From: Rhodospirillales bacterium 24-66-33
GTDB lineage: Bacteria > Pseudomonadota > Alphaproteobacteria > Reyranellales > Reyranellaceae
DNA length: 64,000 bases
Assembly (NCBI GenBank): GCA_002281855.1
Contig: NCHQ01000029.1
Coordinates: 53,164-117,163, forward strand
Direction: 5' to 3'
The translations under genes were made by a program, and so were the position numbers. Positions within the stretch are counted from its first letter, which is position 1. Every line of letters starts with the position of its first letter. The notes beneath the pieces are model-generated. The model saw nothing but the letters and a program-made list of their open reading frames with translations. It was not told the DNA's origin and ran no database searches. Positions 43,012-51,177 of this stretch are shown piece after piece.

Positions 43012-43236
43012 TCAGAGGCCAGACAGGGGCTCCGCGCCGGTGCGCTCGAACGTGAAGTGATCGCGGATGTGCCGGTTGAAGAACTCGCCTTTCGAGAAGG
43101 CCGCCTTCATCGCCTCGTAGGTCTCTTCCGGCACGTCGCGATAGCTGTAGCGGCGGCGCGATTGGAAGACGATGTCGAGCGCCCGCCGCCGGCGGTCGTA
43201 GTGATAGGAGCGGATGACGGTCGAGGGCATGGACAT
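43012..43236 (-). CDS. KTSC domain protein
   Basis: A 74-residue protein starts at MSMPSTVIRSYHYDRRRRAL. It has the KTSC pattern: SYHYDRRRRALDIVFQSRRRYSYRDVPEETYEAMKAAFSKGEFFNRHIRDHF. KTSC domains are small beta-rich modules thought to bind nucleic acid, found alone or fused to lysyl-tRNA synthetases. The longer frame from 43362 has no family match and was not used. It is 40 nt after the MFS gene. Confidence 0.85.
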   Translation of the reverse strand: MSMPSTVIRSYHYDRRRRALDIVFQSRRRYSYRDVPEETYEAMKAAFSKGEFFNRHIRDHFTFERTGAEPLSGL

Positions 43237-43276
43237 ACAACGCCGGACGCCCCGTCGAGGATGCTCGCGGTCGCGC

Positions 43277-44434
43277 CTAGCGCGGCCGGCTGATCCGGCG
43301 CCACAGGCCGAACAGGCCGACGCCGAAGGCCAGCGCCGCGCCGATGAGGAAGCCGCCGGCATAGCCTCCGGTCAGCGACAGGGCCGCGCTGAACAGCAGC
43401 GGCAGGACCAGCGCGCCGGCATCGCCGAAGGCCAGCACGGCGCCCGTGGTCGCGCCGATCCGGCCGACCGGCGACAGCCGCGCCACCTCGGCCAGCAGCA
43501 CGCCGTGCCAGCTCACGGCGGTGACGCTGAGCGCGGTGGCGATCGTCGCCGCGACCCAGGTCGGCCAGGCGGGATCGATCGAGGCCGTGAGCACCGCGGC
43601 GGCAGCCATGCCGATCCCGAGGAAGGCGAGCAGCGTTGCCGGCGGCACGAAACGCGAGGCGAGCCAGCCCCAGCCGATGCGGGCGGGCACCGCCACTACG
43701 ATGGCGATGGCGAAGACCTGTCCGGCGCGTTCGAGGTCGTAGCCCAGGCCGCGCACCAGGTAGAGCACGAAGAAGCCGGTGAAGAGCGATTGCAGCCCGA
43801 CGAAGCTGAACATCGCGACACACATCATGCGCAGCGCCGGATCGCGCAGGACGGAAACGACGTTGGCACGGATATCGGCCGGAGAAAGCGGCTGCGCCGG
43901 ATTGCGATCGGCGTCGAAGCCGGCGCGCAACGGCTGCAGCGCCAGCACGATGAGGAAGCAGCTCAGCGCGATGACCAGCAGCGCCACTCGCCAACCGGCT
44001 TCGACCACGAGCACCGGTGCCACCACACCGGCCAGCATCAACCCGACCGGCACGCCGCACTGCTTGATCGAGAAGACCAGCGGCGCCAGGTGACGCGGGG
44101 CCAAGCGCCCCAGCAGATGCGAGCTCGACGGTGTCGAGACCGCCTGCCCCAGCCCGCCGATGAACGCCCCCGCCGCAAACAGCGGCAGCCAGCCCGGCGT
44201 GGTGACGGCAAGCCCGATGCCCAGCGCCGCCATGCCGACCTGGGTCATACGCACCGCGCCGTAACGCAGGATAAAGCCGCCGCAGCCCAGGGTCGTGAGA
44301 AAGGCCGCCACCGAACCGATCGCGAGATAGACGCCGACCAGCGCCGCCTCGATGCCGAGATCGGCCACGATGGCCGCCGCGATCAAGGGAACCGTCGACC
44401 GCCCCAGGGTCGCGAAAGTCTGCTGCACCGTCAT
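43277..44434 (-). CDS. MFS transporter
   Basis: A 385-residue inner-membrane protein with about 12 hydrophobic segments typical of the major facilitator superfamily. It exports or imports a small molecule that cannot be named. The ATG at 44434 appears to fall inside the first membrane segment: the same frame continues upstream with LIANPLYVALGT, which looks like coding MFS N-terminus but has no ATG, GTG or TTG before the previous gene's stop. A CTG start near 44515-44513, or an error, is possible. It follows the LLM monooxygenase gene and may move that enzyme's substrate. Confidence 0.8.
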   Translation of the reverse strand: MTVQQTFATLGRSTVPLIAAAIVADLGIEAALVGVYLAIGSVAAFLTTLGCGGFILRYGAVRMTQVGMAALGIGLAVTTPGWLPLFAAGAFIGGLGQAVSTPSSSHLLGRLAPRHLAPLVFSIKQCGVPVGLMLAGVVAPVLVVEAGWRVALLVIALSCFLIVLALQPLRAGFDADRNPAQPLSPADIRANVVSVLRDPALRMMCVAMFSFVGLQSLFTGFFVLYLVRGLGYDLERAGQVFAIAIVVAVPARIGWGWLASRFVPPATLLAFLGIGMAAAAVLTASIDPAWPTWVAATIATALSVTAVSWHGVLLAEVARLSPVGRIGATTGAVLAFGDAGALVLPLLFSAALSLTGGYAGGFLIGAALAFGVGLFGLWRRISRPR

Positions 44435-44511
44435 GGTGCCGAGCGCGACGTAGAGAGGGTTGGCGATGAGGCGACTCCGGCGATGCTTCGATCGAGAGTG
44501 CCGTCGCGCCT

Positions 44512-45816
44512 TCAGAAAGCAAACAGATTGTCGCGGAAATGCGCGTGCGCGTACGCTGTGCGAACCAGGCCGCGCTTCTGCAGCTCCGGCACCAGCCCGT
44601 CGGTAATCTCCGAGACGTAACGACGGCTGAGCGGGCCGCTGAACATGAAGCCGTCGCCGCCCACCTGCTCCATTGCCTCCTCCATCACGTCGGCGACGCG
44701 CTGCGTCGTTCCGACCACCGGATGCTCGAAGCCGAAGCTGTAGTTGCTCGCGACCTCGCGAAGCGTGCGCCCCTGGGCCAGGAAGCGCTTCAGGGTGCCC
44801 TGCTGGCCGTTGGTCGTGAGCTCGGCCAGCGGCGCATCGAGATCGAAGGTCGAGAAGTCGATGTCGGTCAGGCTGCCCATCATGGCGAGCGTCACTTCCG
44901 GCGCGGCCTCGCGCTGCGCCTGCCGGCGGCGCACGCGATCCTGCGCCTCGGCGTCGGTCTCACCCAGGGTCGGTGCAACCACGAACAGCACCTTGCAGCT
45001 GTCGGGATCACGGCCTTCCGCGGCAAGGCGGTTGCGCATGTCGTCGCGGAACGCCTTCATCTCCGCGACCGTGCCGAGCGCCGCGATCACGATGTCCATG
45101 TGCCGCGCGGCGAAGGCCTTGCCCTGCGGCGAGCCGCCGGCCTGCACCAGCACCGGCCGGCCCTGCGGCGGTTGCGCCGTATTGAGCGGTCCGCGCGAGG
45201 AGAAGAAGCGTCCCTTGAAGTCGATCGCCCGCACCTTGGCCGGATCGACGAACGTACCGCCCTTCTCGTCCATGACGACGGCGTCGGCGTCCCATGACGA
45301 CCAGAGCTGCGTCGTCAGCTCGACGAACTCGTCGGCCATCTCGTAGCGCAGGTCGTGTTCGAGATGCGCGTCGAGGCCAAAATTCTGTGCCGCGCGCTCC
45401 GCGGTCGAGGTCACGAAGTTGCAGCCGACGCGCCCGTTGGACATCAAATCGAGCGTCGCGATCAGGCGCGCCAGCAGGAACGGCGGATAGAAGCTGGTGG
45501 AAATGGTCGGCACGATGCCGAGATGCCTCGTCGCCTGGGCGATCAGCGGGACCAGGGGCAGCGGATCGTTCTTCGGCGCGCGCAGGGCCCGCTTGAGATA
45601 GAAATCCATCGAGCCGCCGTAGTTGTCCGGGACGAAGACCGAGTCCTCGAGCAGCAGGCAGTCGAAGCAGGCGCGCTCCAGCGCCTTCGCCAGTTCGATG
45701 TGAAGATCGGGCTGCGCCCACTCGCGCGCATCGATGCCCGACCAGGGCTGGTTCCAGCCGTGCACGCCGAAACTGTTGCCGAGAAACCAGCCGAGATGGA
45801 ACCGCGACGCTGCCAA
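44512..45816 (-). CDS. LLM-class flavin-dependent monooxygenase (NtaA/SnaA/DszA type)
   Basis: A 434-residue TIM-barrel FMNH2-dependent monooxygenase. Blocks typical of the NtaA/DszA/EmoA group include SFGVHGWNQPW, CLLLEDSVFVPDNYGGSMDFYLK, TISTSFYPPFLLARLIATLDLMSNGRVGCNFVTS and QAGGSPQGKAFAARHMD. The start chosen is TTG 45816, six bases after GGCGGAGGAA; an in-frame ATG at 45852 lies before that ribosome site. It may attack sulfonates, aminopolycarboxylates or thiophenes. An adjacent MFS gene could carry the substrate. Confidence 0.88.
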   Translation of the reverse strand: MAASRFHLGWFLGNSFGVHGWNQPWSGIDAREWAQPDLHIELAKALERACFDCLLLEDSVFVPDNYGGSMDFYLKRALRAPKNDPLPLVPLIAQATRHLGIVPTISTSFYPPFLLARLIATLDLMSNGRVGCNFVTSTAERAAQNFGLDAHLEHDLRYEMADEFVELTTQLWSSWDADAVVMDEKGGTFVDPAKVRAIDFKGRFFSSRGPLNTAQPPQGRPVLVQAGGSPQGKAFAARHMDIVIAALGTVAEMKAFRDDMRNRLAAEGRDPDSCKVLFVVAPTLGETDAEAQDRVRRRQAQREAAPEVTLAMMGSLTDIDFSTFDLDAPLAELTTNGQQGTLKRFLAQGRTLREVASNYSFGFEHPVVGTTQRVADVMEEAMEQVGGDGFMFSGPLSRRYVSEITDGLVPELQKRGLVRTAYAHAHFRDNLFAF

Positions 45817-45976
45817 GAATTTCCTCCGCCCTTGATCCCGGCGGAGATGCAATCGACGGACCAGCTAGGTTCGACGCAGTGAGATGCAATGGGAGCGCGC
45901 AACTCGTGTGGCGCCCAAGCTTCCTCAACCTGGCAAGGCTATGAGCGCCGCTGGAGCGGCGCGCTCCGATGAAGCG

Positions 45977-46186
45977 TCAGACCTTGACCGTCATGTCGAC
46001 GGTGCGCGCCTTGTGGGCGTAAAGGTCGATCTTGGACCACATGCGAGCGAGAGCCACATCGTCGGCTTCCTTCTCGGTCGCGTAGGGCCCGTGCCATGCG
46101 ATCGTCTCGAGCACCGGCTTGTTCCAGTTGGCCCGGCGGTCCTCGATCTCATACTCGGCTTCGAACACGAACCACATACCCGGCAT
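45977..46186 (-). CDS. small conserved-looking hypothetical protein
   Basis: A 69-residue protein starts at MPGMWFVFEAEYEIED, 16 nt after the prfB stop and likely on the same transcript. It is aromatic-rich and acidic in its first half (WFVFEAEYEIEDRRANWNKPV), and the second half (HGPYATEKEADDVALARMW) ends in a beta-like TVDMTVKV. No signal peptide or membrane segment. Not recognised; the position behind prfB makes it a good candidate for a real gene. Confidence 0.6.
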   Translation of the reverse strand: MPGMWFVFEAEYEIEDRRANWNKPVLETIAWHGPYATEKEADDVALARMWSKIDLYAHKARTVDMTVKV

Positions 46187-46202
46187 CGTCGGCTCCAGTT
46201 CC

Positions 46203-47325
46203 TTACGCGGCTTCCTTGTCCTTGCCCTCGCCCACGCGGGCGGCAAGCGAGGCGGCCATGAATTCGTCGAGGTCGCCGTCGAGCACCTTCTGGGGGTCCG
46301 ACCGCTCCACGTTGGTCCGCAGGTCCTTTACCATCTGGTAGGGCTGCAACACGTAGGAGCGGATCTGATGGCCCCAGCCGATGTCGGTCTTGCTGGCTTC
46401 GGCCTCCAGTCGCTCGGCCTCGCGCTTCTGCAGCTCGACCTCGTAGAGGCGGGCCTTCAGCATCTGGATCGCCTTGGCCCGGTTCTGGTGCTGCGAGCGC
46501 TCCTGCTGCACGGCCACGGCGATGCCGGTCGGCAGATGGGTGATGCGCACCGCGGAGTCGGTCTTGTTCACGTGCTGACCGCCCGCACCCGAAGCGCGGT
46601 AGGTGTCGACCCTCAGGTCCTTGTCGACCAGCTCGATCTCGATGTTGTCGTCGACCTCGGGATAGACCCAGACCGACGCGAACGAGGTCTGCCGCCGCGC
46701 ATTGCCGTCGAACGGCGAAATGCGCACCAGCCGGTGGACGCCGCTCTCCGTCTTCAGCCAGCCGTAGGCGTTGGGACCCTCGACCTTGTAGGCGCACGAC
46801 TTGATGCCGGCCTCTTCGCCCGCGCTCTCCTCGAGCCAGCTCACCTTGTAGCCGCGCCGCTCGGCCCAGCGCGTGTACATGCGCGCCAGCATCTCGGCCC
46901 AGTCCTGCGCCTCGGTGCCGCCGGCGCCGGCATTGATCTCGATATAGGCGTTGTTGGCGTCGGCCTCGCCGGAGAGAAGCGTCTCGAGGCGCGCCGCCTT
47001 GGCCTCACCCGTGGCCTCGCGCAGCGCCTTCTCGCACTCGGCAATGGTGGCCTCGTCCTTCTCGGCCTCGGCCATCTCGATCAAACCGACATTGTCGTCG
47101 ACTGCCGCGCGCAGACGCCTGATGGCACCGATCGATGTTTCGAGCTTGGTGCGCTCGCGCATCACCTTCTCGGCTTCCTTCGGATCGTTCCATAGCGCCG
47201 GATCCTCGGCGCGCGCGTTCAGTTCGTCGAGACGTACGACCGCACGGTCGTAGTCAAAGACGCCTCCTGAGGAGTTCGAGCGACTCCTCGATCTCGTTCA
47301 CCATCGCTTGGGCTTCGGCGCGCAT
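46203..47325 (-). CDS. prfB: peptide chain release factor 2, with programmed +1 frameshift
   Basis: RF2 is encoded in two overlapping frames. The first runs from ATG 47325 for 23 codons (MRAEAQAMVNEIEESLELLR...) to an in-frame TGA at 47256-47254. Reading shifts +1 there and continues to 46203, giving about 373 residues. The GGQ peptidyl-hydrolysis motif is in GAGGQHVNKTD, and the anticodon-like SPF in VRISPFDGN recognises UGA and UAA. RF2 reads UGA, so low RF2 lets ribosomes shift, an autoregulatory loop. It lies 21 nt after the PBP1A gene. Confidence 0.96.
47253..47268 (-). promoter_or_regulatory. prfB programmed +1 frameshift signal
   Basis: On the minus strand AGGAGG (47268-47263) lies three bases before CTT TGA C (47259-47253). 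An internal Shine-Dalgarno at this spacing followed by a CUU-UGA-C slip site is the known prfB recoding signal. The anti-Shine-Dalgarno pairing pulls the ribosome one base forward, skipping the T before GAC. All parts match, including the spacing seen in Escherichia coli. Confidence 0.95.
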
Positions 47326-47346
47326 TACGGATCCGTTTCGAACTGA

Positions 47347-49812
47347 CTAATAGGTCTCGCCGGTGCCCGAGAGACCCGGACGCCGGGGGCTGCCCGCCTG
47401 CTGCGGACCCTGCGTGGGGTCTATAGCGGAATAAGGGGCCGATCCGTCAAGCGGTGTGACCATAAAGCCTTCCGAGCCCGGCTCGGTGCCCGGCTTGAAG
47501 ACCTCGTCGATCGTGCCGCCCTCGTAGCTGAAGCGGACCATGCGCAGTCCCGGCGGCACGCGGAACGGCGTCGGCGGCTTGCCCTTGAAGATCTCCTTGG
47601 CGATCGCCTCGTAGATCGGCGCGGCGTTGCCGCCGCCGGTCTCCTGCCCGCCCAGCGTCCGCGGCTCGTCGAAGCCGATATAGACGCCGATGGTGATGTC
47701 GGGCGTCGAGCCCAGGAACCAGTTGTCGTGCGCGTCGTTCGTCGTGCCCGTCTTGCCGGCGATCGGACGGCCGAGCGCAGCCAGGCGGCCGGCGGTGCCG
47801 CGGGTCGTGACGCCCTGCATCATGCTGACGACCTGGTAGACCGAGGCCGGGTCATGGAACGGCTTGCGCGAATCGACAAGTTCCGGCGCCGCGGGCGAGT
47901 TGCCGCTGCCCGCCGCCTCGCCGCAGCCGCGGCAGGTGCGCGGCTCGTGGCGATAGACGGTCTTGCCGTTGCGGTCCTGCACGCGATCGACCAGCGACGG
48001 CGTGATCTCGAGCGCACCGTTCGCCAGCATCGCGTAAGCCATGGTCATGCGCAGCAGCGTCGTCTCGCCGGCGCCCAGCGCCATCGGCAGATAGGCGCCC
48101 ATGTGATTGGTGACGCCGAACTCCTTGGCGACCTCGACCACGCGCTTCATGCCGACCTGCTGGGCCATGCGCACCGTCATCAGGTTGCGCGACAGTTCGA
48201 GGCCGCGGCGGACGGTCGTCGGCCCCAGCATGTCGCCGCCATAGTTCTTCGGCGTCCACAGCGGCTGGCCGTAGCCCGGGTCGTAGACGAACGGCGCATC
48301 GAGCACGATCGAGGCCGGCGTGAAGCCCGCATCCATGGCCGCGAGGTAGACGAATGGCTTGAAGGCCGACCCCGGCTGGCGGGCGGCCTGGACCGCGCGA
48401 TTGAACTGGCTGCGCCCGTAGGACCAACCGCCCGACATGGCCAGCACGCGGCCGGCCTGGGTGTCCATCACAACCACGCCACCCTCGACATTGGGCACCT
48501 GGCGCAGCGCGTAGGTGTTGGGCGGATAGGGCTTGGCGTTGGCGCCGGCCGGCTTCTCGACCTTCTCGACGACGATCACGTCGCCCACCGACACGACGTC
48601 GCGCGGGCTGCGCGGCGCGCCGCCGACCGTCTGGTTCTGCAGGGTCGGCCGTGCCCAGGTCATCTCGGCGAAGGGCACGGTGCCCTCGCCGCCATCCGGC
48701 AGTCCGACCAGTTGCACCGACTGCGCCTCGACCTTGCTGACGACCGCGAGCTGCCACGCGGCCGGACCCGCGAGCGGCCGGCGCTGGACGAGGCGGGCGA
48801 ATTCCTCCTCCCAGACGCTCATGTCTGGGATTTTGGCATAGGCCCCTCGCCAGCCGTGGCGGCGGTCATAGGCAATCAGCCCATCGCGCAACGCATTGTC
48901 GGCGGTGGCCTGGATGGCGGGATCGAGGGTCGTGCTGACGGTCAGGCCGCCCTCGTAGAGGCCCTTCTCGCCATAGGCCGCCATCAGGTTGCGGCGCACT
49001 TCCTCGGCGAAGAAATCGGCCTGCGCGACCTCGGTCGTGCTGCGGCGGCGATACTGCAGCTTCTCGGCCTTGGCGGCCTGCTCCTCGGCGGCGGTGATGT
49101 AGCCGTCCTCGGCCATGCGATGGAGGACATAGTCACGCCGGGCGTAGGCTTCCTTCTCGTTGCGCACGATGTTGTAGCGGTTCGGCGCCTTCGGCAGGGC
49201 CGCGAGATAGGCGATCTCGGACAGTGACAGCTCGTCGAGCGATCGGTCGAAGTAATTGAGAGCGGCCTGGGCCACGCCGTAATTGCCCGCCCCGAGATAG
49301 ATCTCGTTCAGGTAGAGCTCGAGGATGCGCTCCTTGGAATAGGTCTCCTCGATCCGGAACGCGAGGATGGCCTCCCGGATCTTGCGCGAGAGCGTCGCCT
49401 GATTGGTGAGCAGGAAGTTCTTGGCGACCTGCTGGGTGAGACCCGAGGCGCCCTCAGGCCGTTTGCCGGGATTGGCGACGTTGGCCACCATGGCGCGGAT
49501 GACGCCGATGAAGTCGATGCCGGGATGGGTGAAGAAGCGCTGGTCCTCGGCCGCCACGAAGGCTTCGAGGACACGCTTGGGCATGGCGTCCACGGGCACG
49601 AACACGCGCTTCTCACGCGCATACTCGGCCAGCAGCTTGCCGTCCGCGGCGTAGAGCCGGGTGAGTGTCGCCGGCTGGTAGTCGGCAAGCTGCTTGTGGT
49701 CGGGCAGCCCATGGCTGAAATGCCAGAACAGGCCTGCAACGGTGCCGGTGCCGACGATGAGAGCGGCGGTGGCGAAAGCCAGACAGATCTTGATGAAGTT
49801 GAGCACGGTCAC
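47347..49812 (-). CDS. penicillin-binding protein 1A
   Basis: An 821-residue bifunctional class A PBP. The N-terminal membrane anchor (FIKICLAFATAALIVGTGTVAGLFW) precedes the glycosyltransferase domain with EDQRFFTHPGIDFIGVIRA and KNFLLTNQATLSRKIREAILA. The transpeptidase nucleophile is in the SxxK motif GSAFKPFVYL near 479, and KTGTTNDAHDNWF is the KTG motif. It polymerises and crosslinks peptidoglycan. It is downstream of the amidase and upstream of prfB, an order kept in many alphaproteobacteria. Confidence 0.94.
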   Translation of the reverse strand: MTVLNFIKICLAFATAALIVGTGTVAGLFWHFSHGLPDHKQLADYQPATLTRLYAADGKLLAEYAREKRVFVPVDAMPKRVLEAFVAAEDQRFFTHPGIDFIGVIRAMVANVANPGKRPEGASGLTQQVAKNFLLTNQATLSRKIREAILAFRIEETYSKERILELYLNEIYLGAGNYGVAQAALNYFDRSLDELSLSEIAYLAALPKAPNRYNIVRNEKEAYARRDYVLHRMAEDGYITAAEEQAAKAEKLQYRRRSTTEVAQADFFAEEVRRNLMAAYGEKGLYEGGLTVSTTLDPAIQATADNALRDGLIAYDRRHGWRGAYAKIPDMSVWEEEFARLVQRRPLAGPAAWQLAVVSKVEAQSVQLVGLPDGGEGTVPFAEMTWARPTLQNQTVGGAPRSPRDVVSVGDVIVVEKVEKPAGANAKPYPPNTYALRQVPNVEGGVVVMDTQAGRVLAMSGGWSYGRSQFNRAVQAARQPGSAFKPFVYLAAMDAGFTPASIVLDAPFVYDPGYGQPLWTPKNYGGDMLGPTTVRRGLELSRNLMTVRMAQQVGMKRVVEVAKEFGVTNHMGAYLPMALGAGETTLLRMTMAYAMLANGALEITPSLVDRVQDRNGKTVYRHEPRTCRGCGEAAGSGNSPAAPELVDSRKPFHDPASVYQVVSMMQGVTTRGTAGRLAALGRPIAGKTGTTNDAHDNWFLGSTPDITIGVYIGFDEPRTLGGQETGGGNAAPIYEAIAKEIFKGKPPTPFRVPPGLRMVRFSYEGGTIDEVFKPGTEPGSEGFMVTPLDGSAPYSAIDPTQGPQQAGSPRRPGLSGTGETY

Positions 49813-49861
49813 TTTCTACGCGGCGCCCGGAGGGCCTTCAATCTCGCACGGTCGCCCAGAC

Positions 49862-50704
49862 TTATGCCTTTCTTGTGGCGACCACCCCAAAATAGGCGTC
49901 CACGGACGCCCGCAGCGCCCGGGCGAGCGCGATCTGGTGCTGGCGGACGGTCAACAGCTTTTCGTCCTGCGGATTGGAGAGATATCCCAGCTCGACCAGT
50001 GCGGCGGGAATGTCGGGCGACGTGAGCACGGCGAATCCGGCCTGACGATGGGTGCGCGGCAGCAGCCGGACGCCATTGCGGGCGAAGGTGGCCACGACCG
50101 TGTCGGCCAGCCGCCGCGAATCGTTCACCGTGCCGCGCTGGCTCATGGCCACGAGGGTTTGCGCGACATTGTCCGGCTGGTCCGACAGCCTCAGGCCGGA
50201 AAGCGCAGCGCCGGCGCGGTTCTCGCGCGCAGCCAATGCCGCCGCTTCACGGTCGGTCGCCTCTTCCGACAGGGTGTAGACGGACGCCCCGCGGACATCC
50301 CGGTCGCCGTGCGCGTCGGCGTGCAGCGACAGGAACAGGTCGGCCCTGGCCGCCTGCGCACGGGCGACGCGTTCGCGCAGCGCGACGTAGCTGTCTGTAT
50401 TGCGCGACAAGAGGACCCGATAGCGATTGCCGGCCAGCAGTTCGCGCTGCAGGTCGCGGGCGATGGCGAGGACGACGCTCTTTTCCCGGGTACCGCGAAC
50501 GCCCAGCGCCCCCGGATCGCGCCCGCCATGGCCCGGATCCAGGAAGACCAGCTTGGGCTTGGACATCGGGATCGCCGGCGTCGGCTTGGCGACCGACTTT
50601 GGCCGCCGCTTGGACGGCGCGGCCAGGGCACCGCGAGCACCCATTCCAAGCACGCTCACGCCGGCCAGAACGGCGAGCAGATGGCGACGACGGAAGTCGG
50701 ACAT
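49862..50704 (-). CDS. N-acetylmuramoyl-L-alanine amidase
   Basis: A 280-residue amidase_3 protein starts at MSDFRRRHLLAVLAG; the RRR and hydrophobic run ending in RGALA look like a twin-arginine signal peptide, so it is periplasmic. Zinc and catalytic residues appear in VFLDPGHGGRDPGA, the Glu in IPAALVELGYLSNPQDE and the His in LFLSLHADAHGD. It cleaves the bond between MurNAc and the stem peptide during cell separation. It is divergent from rne. The frame extends 26 codons upstream, but those residues do not look like a signal peptide. Confidence 0.93.
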   Translation of the reverse strand: MSDFRRRHLLAVLAGVSVLGMGARGALAAPSKRRPKSVAKPTPAIPMSKPKLVFLDPGHGGRDPGALGVRGTREKSVVLAIARDLQRELLAGNRYRVLLSRNTDSYVALRERVARAQAARADLFLSLHADAHGDRDVRGASVYTLSEEATDREAAALAARENRAGAALSGLRLSDQPDNVAQTLVAMSQRGTVNDSRRLADTVVATFARNGVRLLPRTHRQAGFAVLTSPDIPAALVELGYLSNPQDEKLLTVRQHQIALARALRASVDAYFGVVATRKA

Positions 50705-51177
50705 GGCAAACGCCAATGAGAAAGAGATGAAAATGATTCGAATATTGTTAAAGCGATACCAGAAGAAGGGCTGTAATATCAATTTATTTCAATAGCTTAA
50801 ATGATCTAATTCAAGGGACACAATCTTTTGATTGTCGGCCCCTTTCCAACCCCGTATGTTGCGTACGCGAGCAGTCGCCGTCGTTCGTAGCGCGCCTTAG
50901 GGTCGCGCTCCGACGGCAGTTTCCGAGCCAGGCCAGGCTCGCGCCTTCGAAATTTGGGGCGCGGCCGGTCTGCGGAGAGACTGTCAGGCAGGCGGTGGCT
51001 ATCAGGAAACTCGAGGTTGGCAGGACCCAGTCGTGGTCCGGCGGCGCGAAGCTTCCCCGTCTTGGCCGGAGTTGGCCGTTCGACGGGTCGATGACGCGGC
51101 GCTCCCCTCGCACGACGGAGGCGGCATGGCCGCCGGTCGCTCGCACCGGTTGGGATCGGACGCCTCGGAGCGAGCCC
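50705..51177. promoter_or_regulatory. rne/amidase intergenic region and rne leader
   Basis: About 470 bp between two divergent genes. The first 110 bp next to the amidase are strikingly A/T-rich (TTGTTAAAGCG, AATATCAATTTATTTC) and probably hold promoters for both directions. A small hairpin, ACAATC-TTTT-GATTGT (50820-50835), lies just past it on the rne side. The remaining part to rne is G+C-rich, with no convincing gene. A long leader is expected, as rne mRNA is autoregulated through its 5' end in other bacteria, but no specific RNA fold was identified here. Confidence 0.5.
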
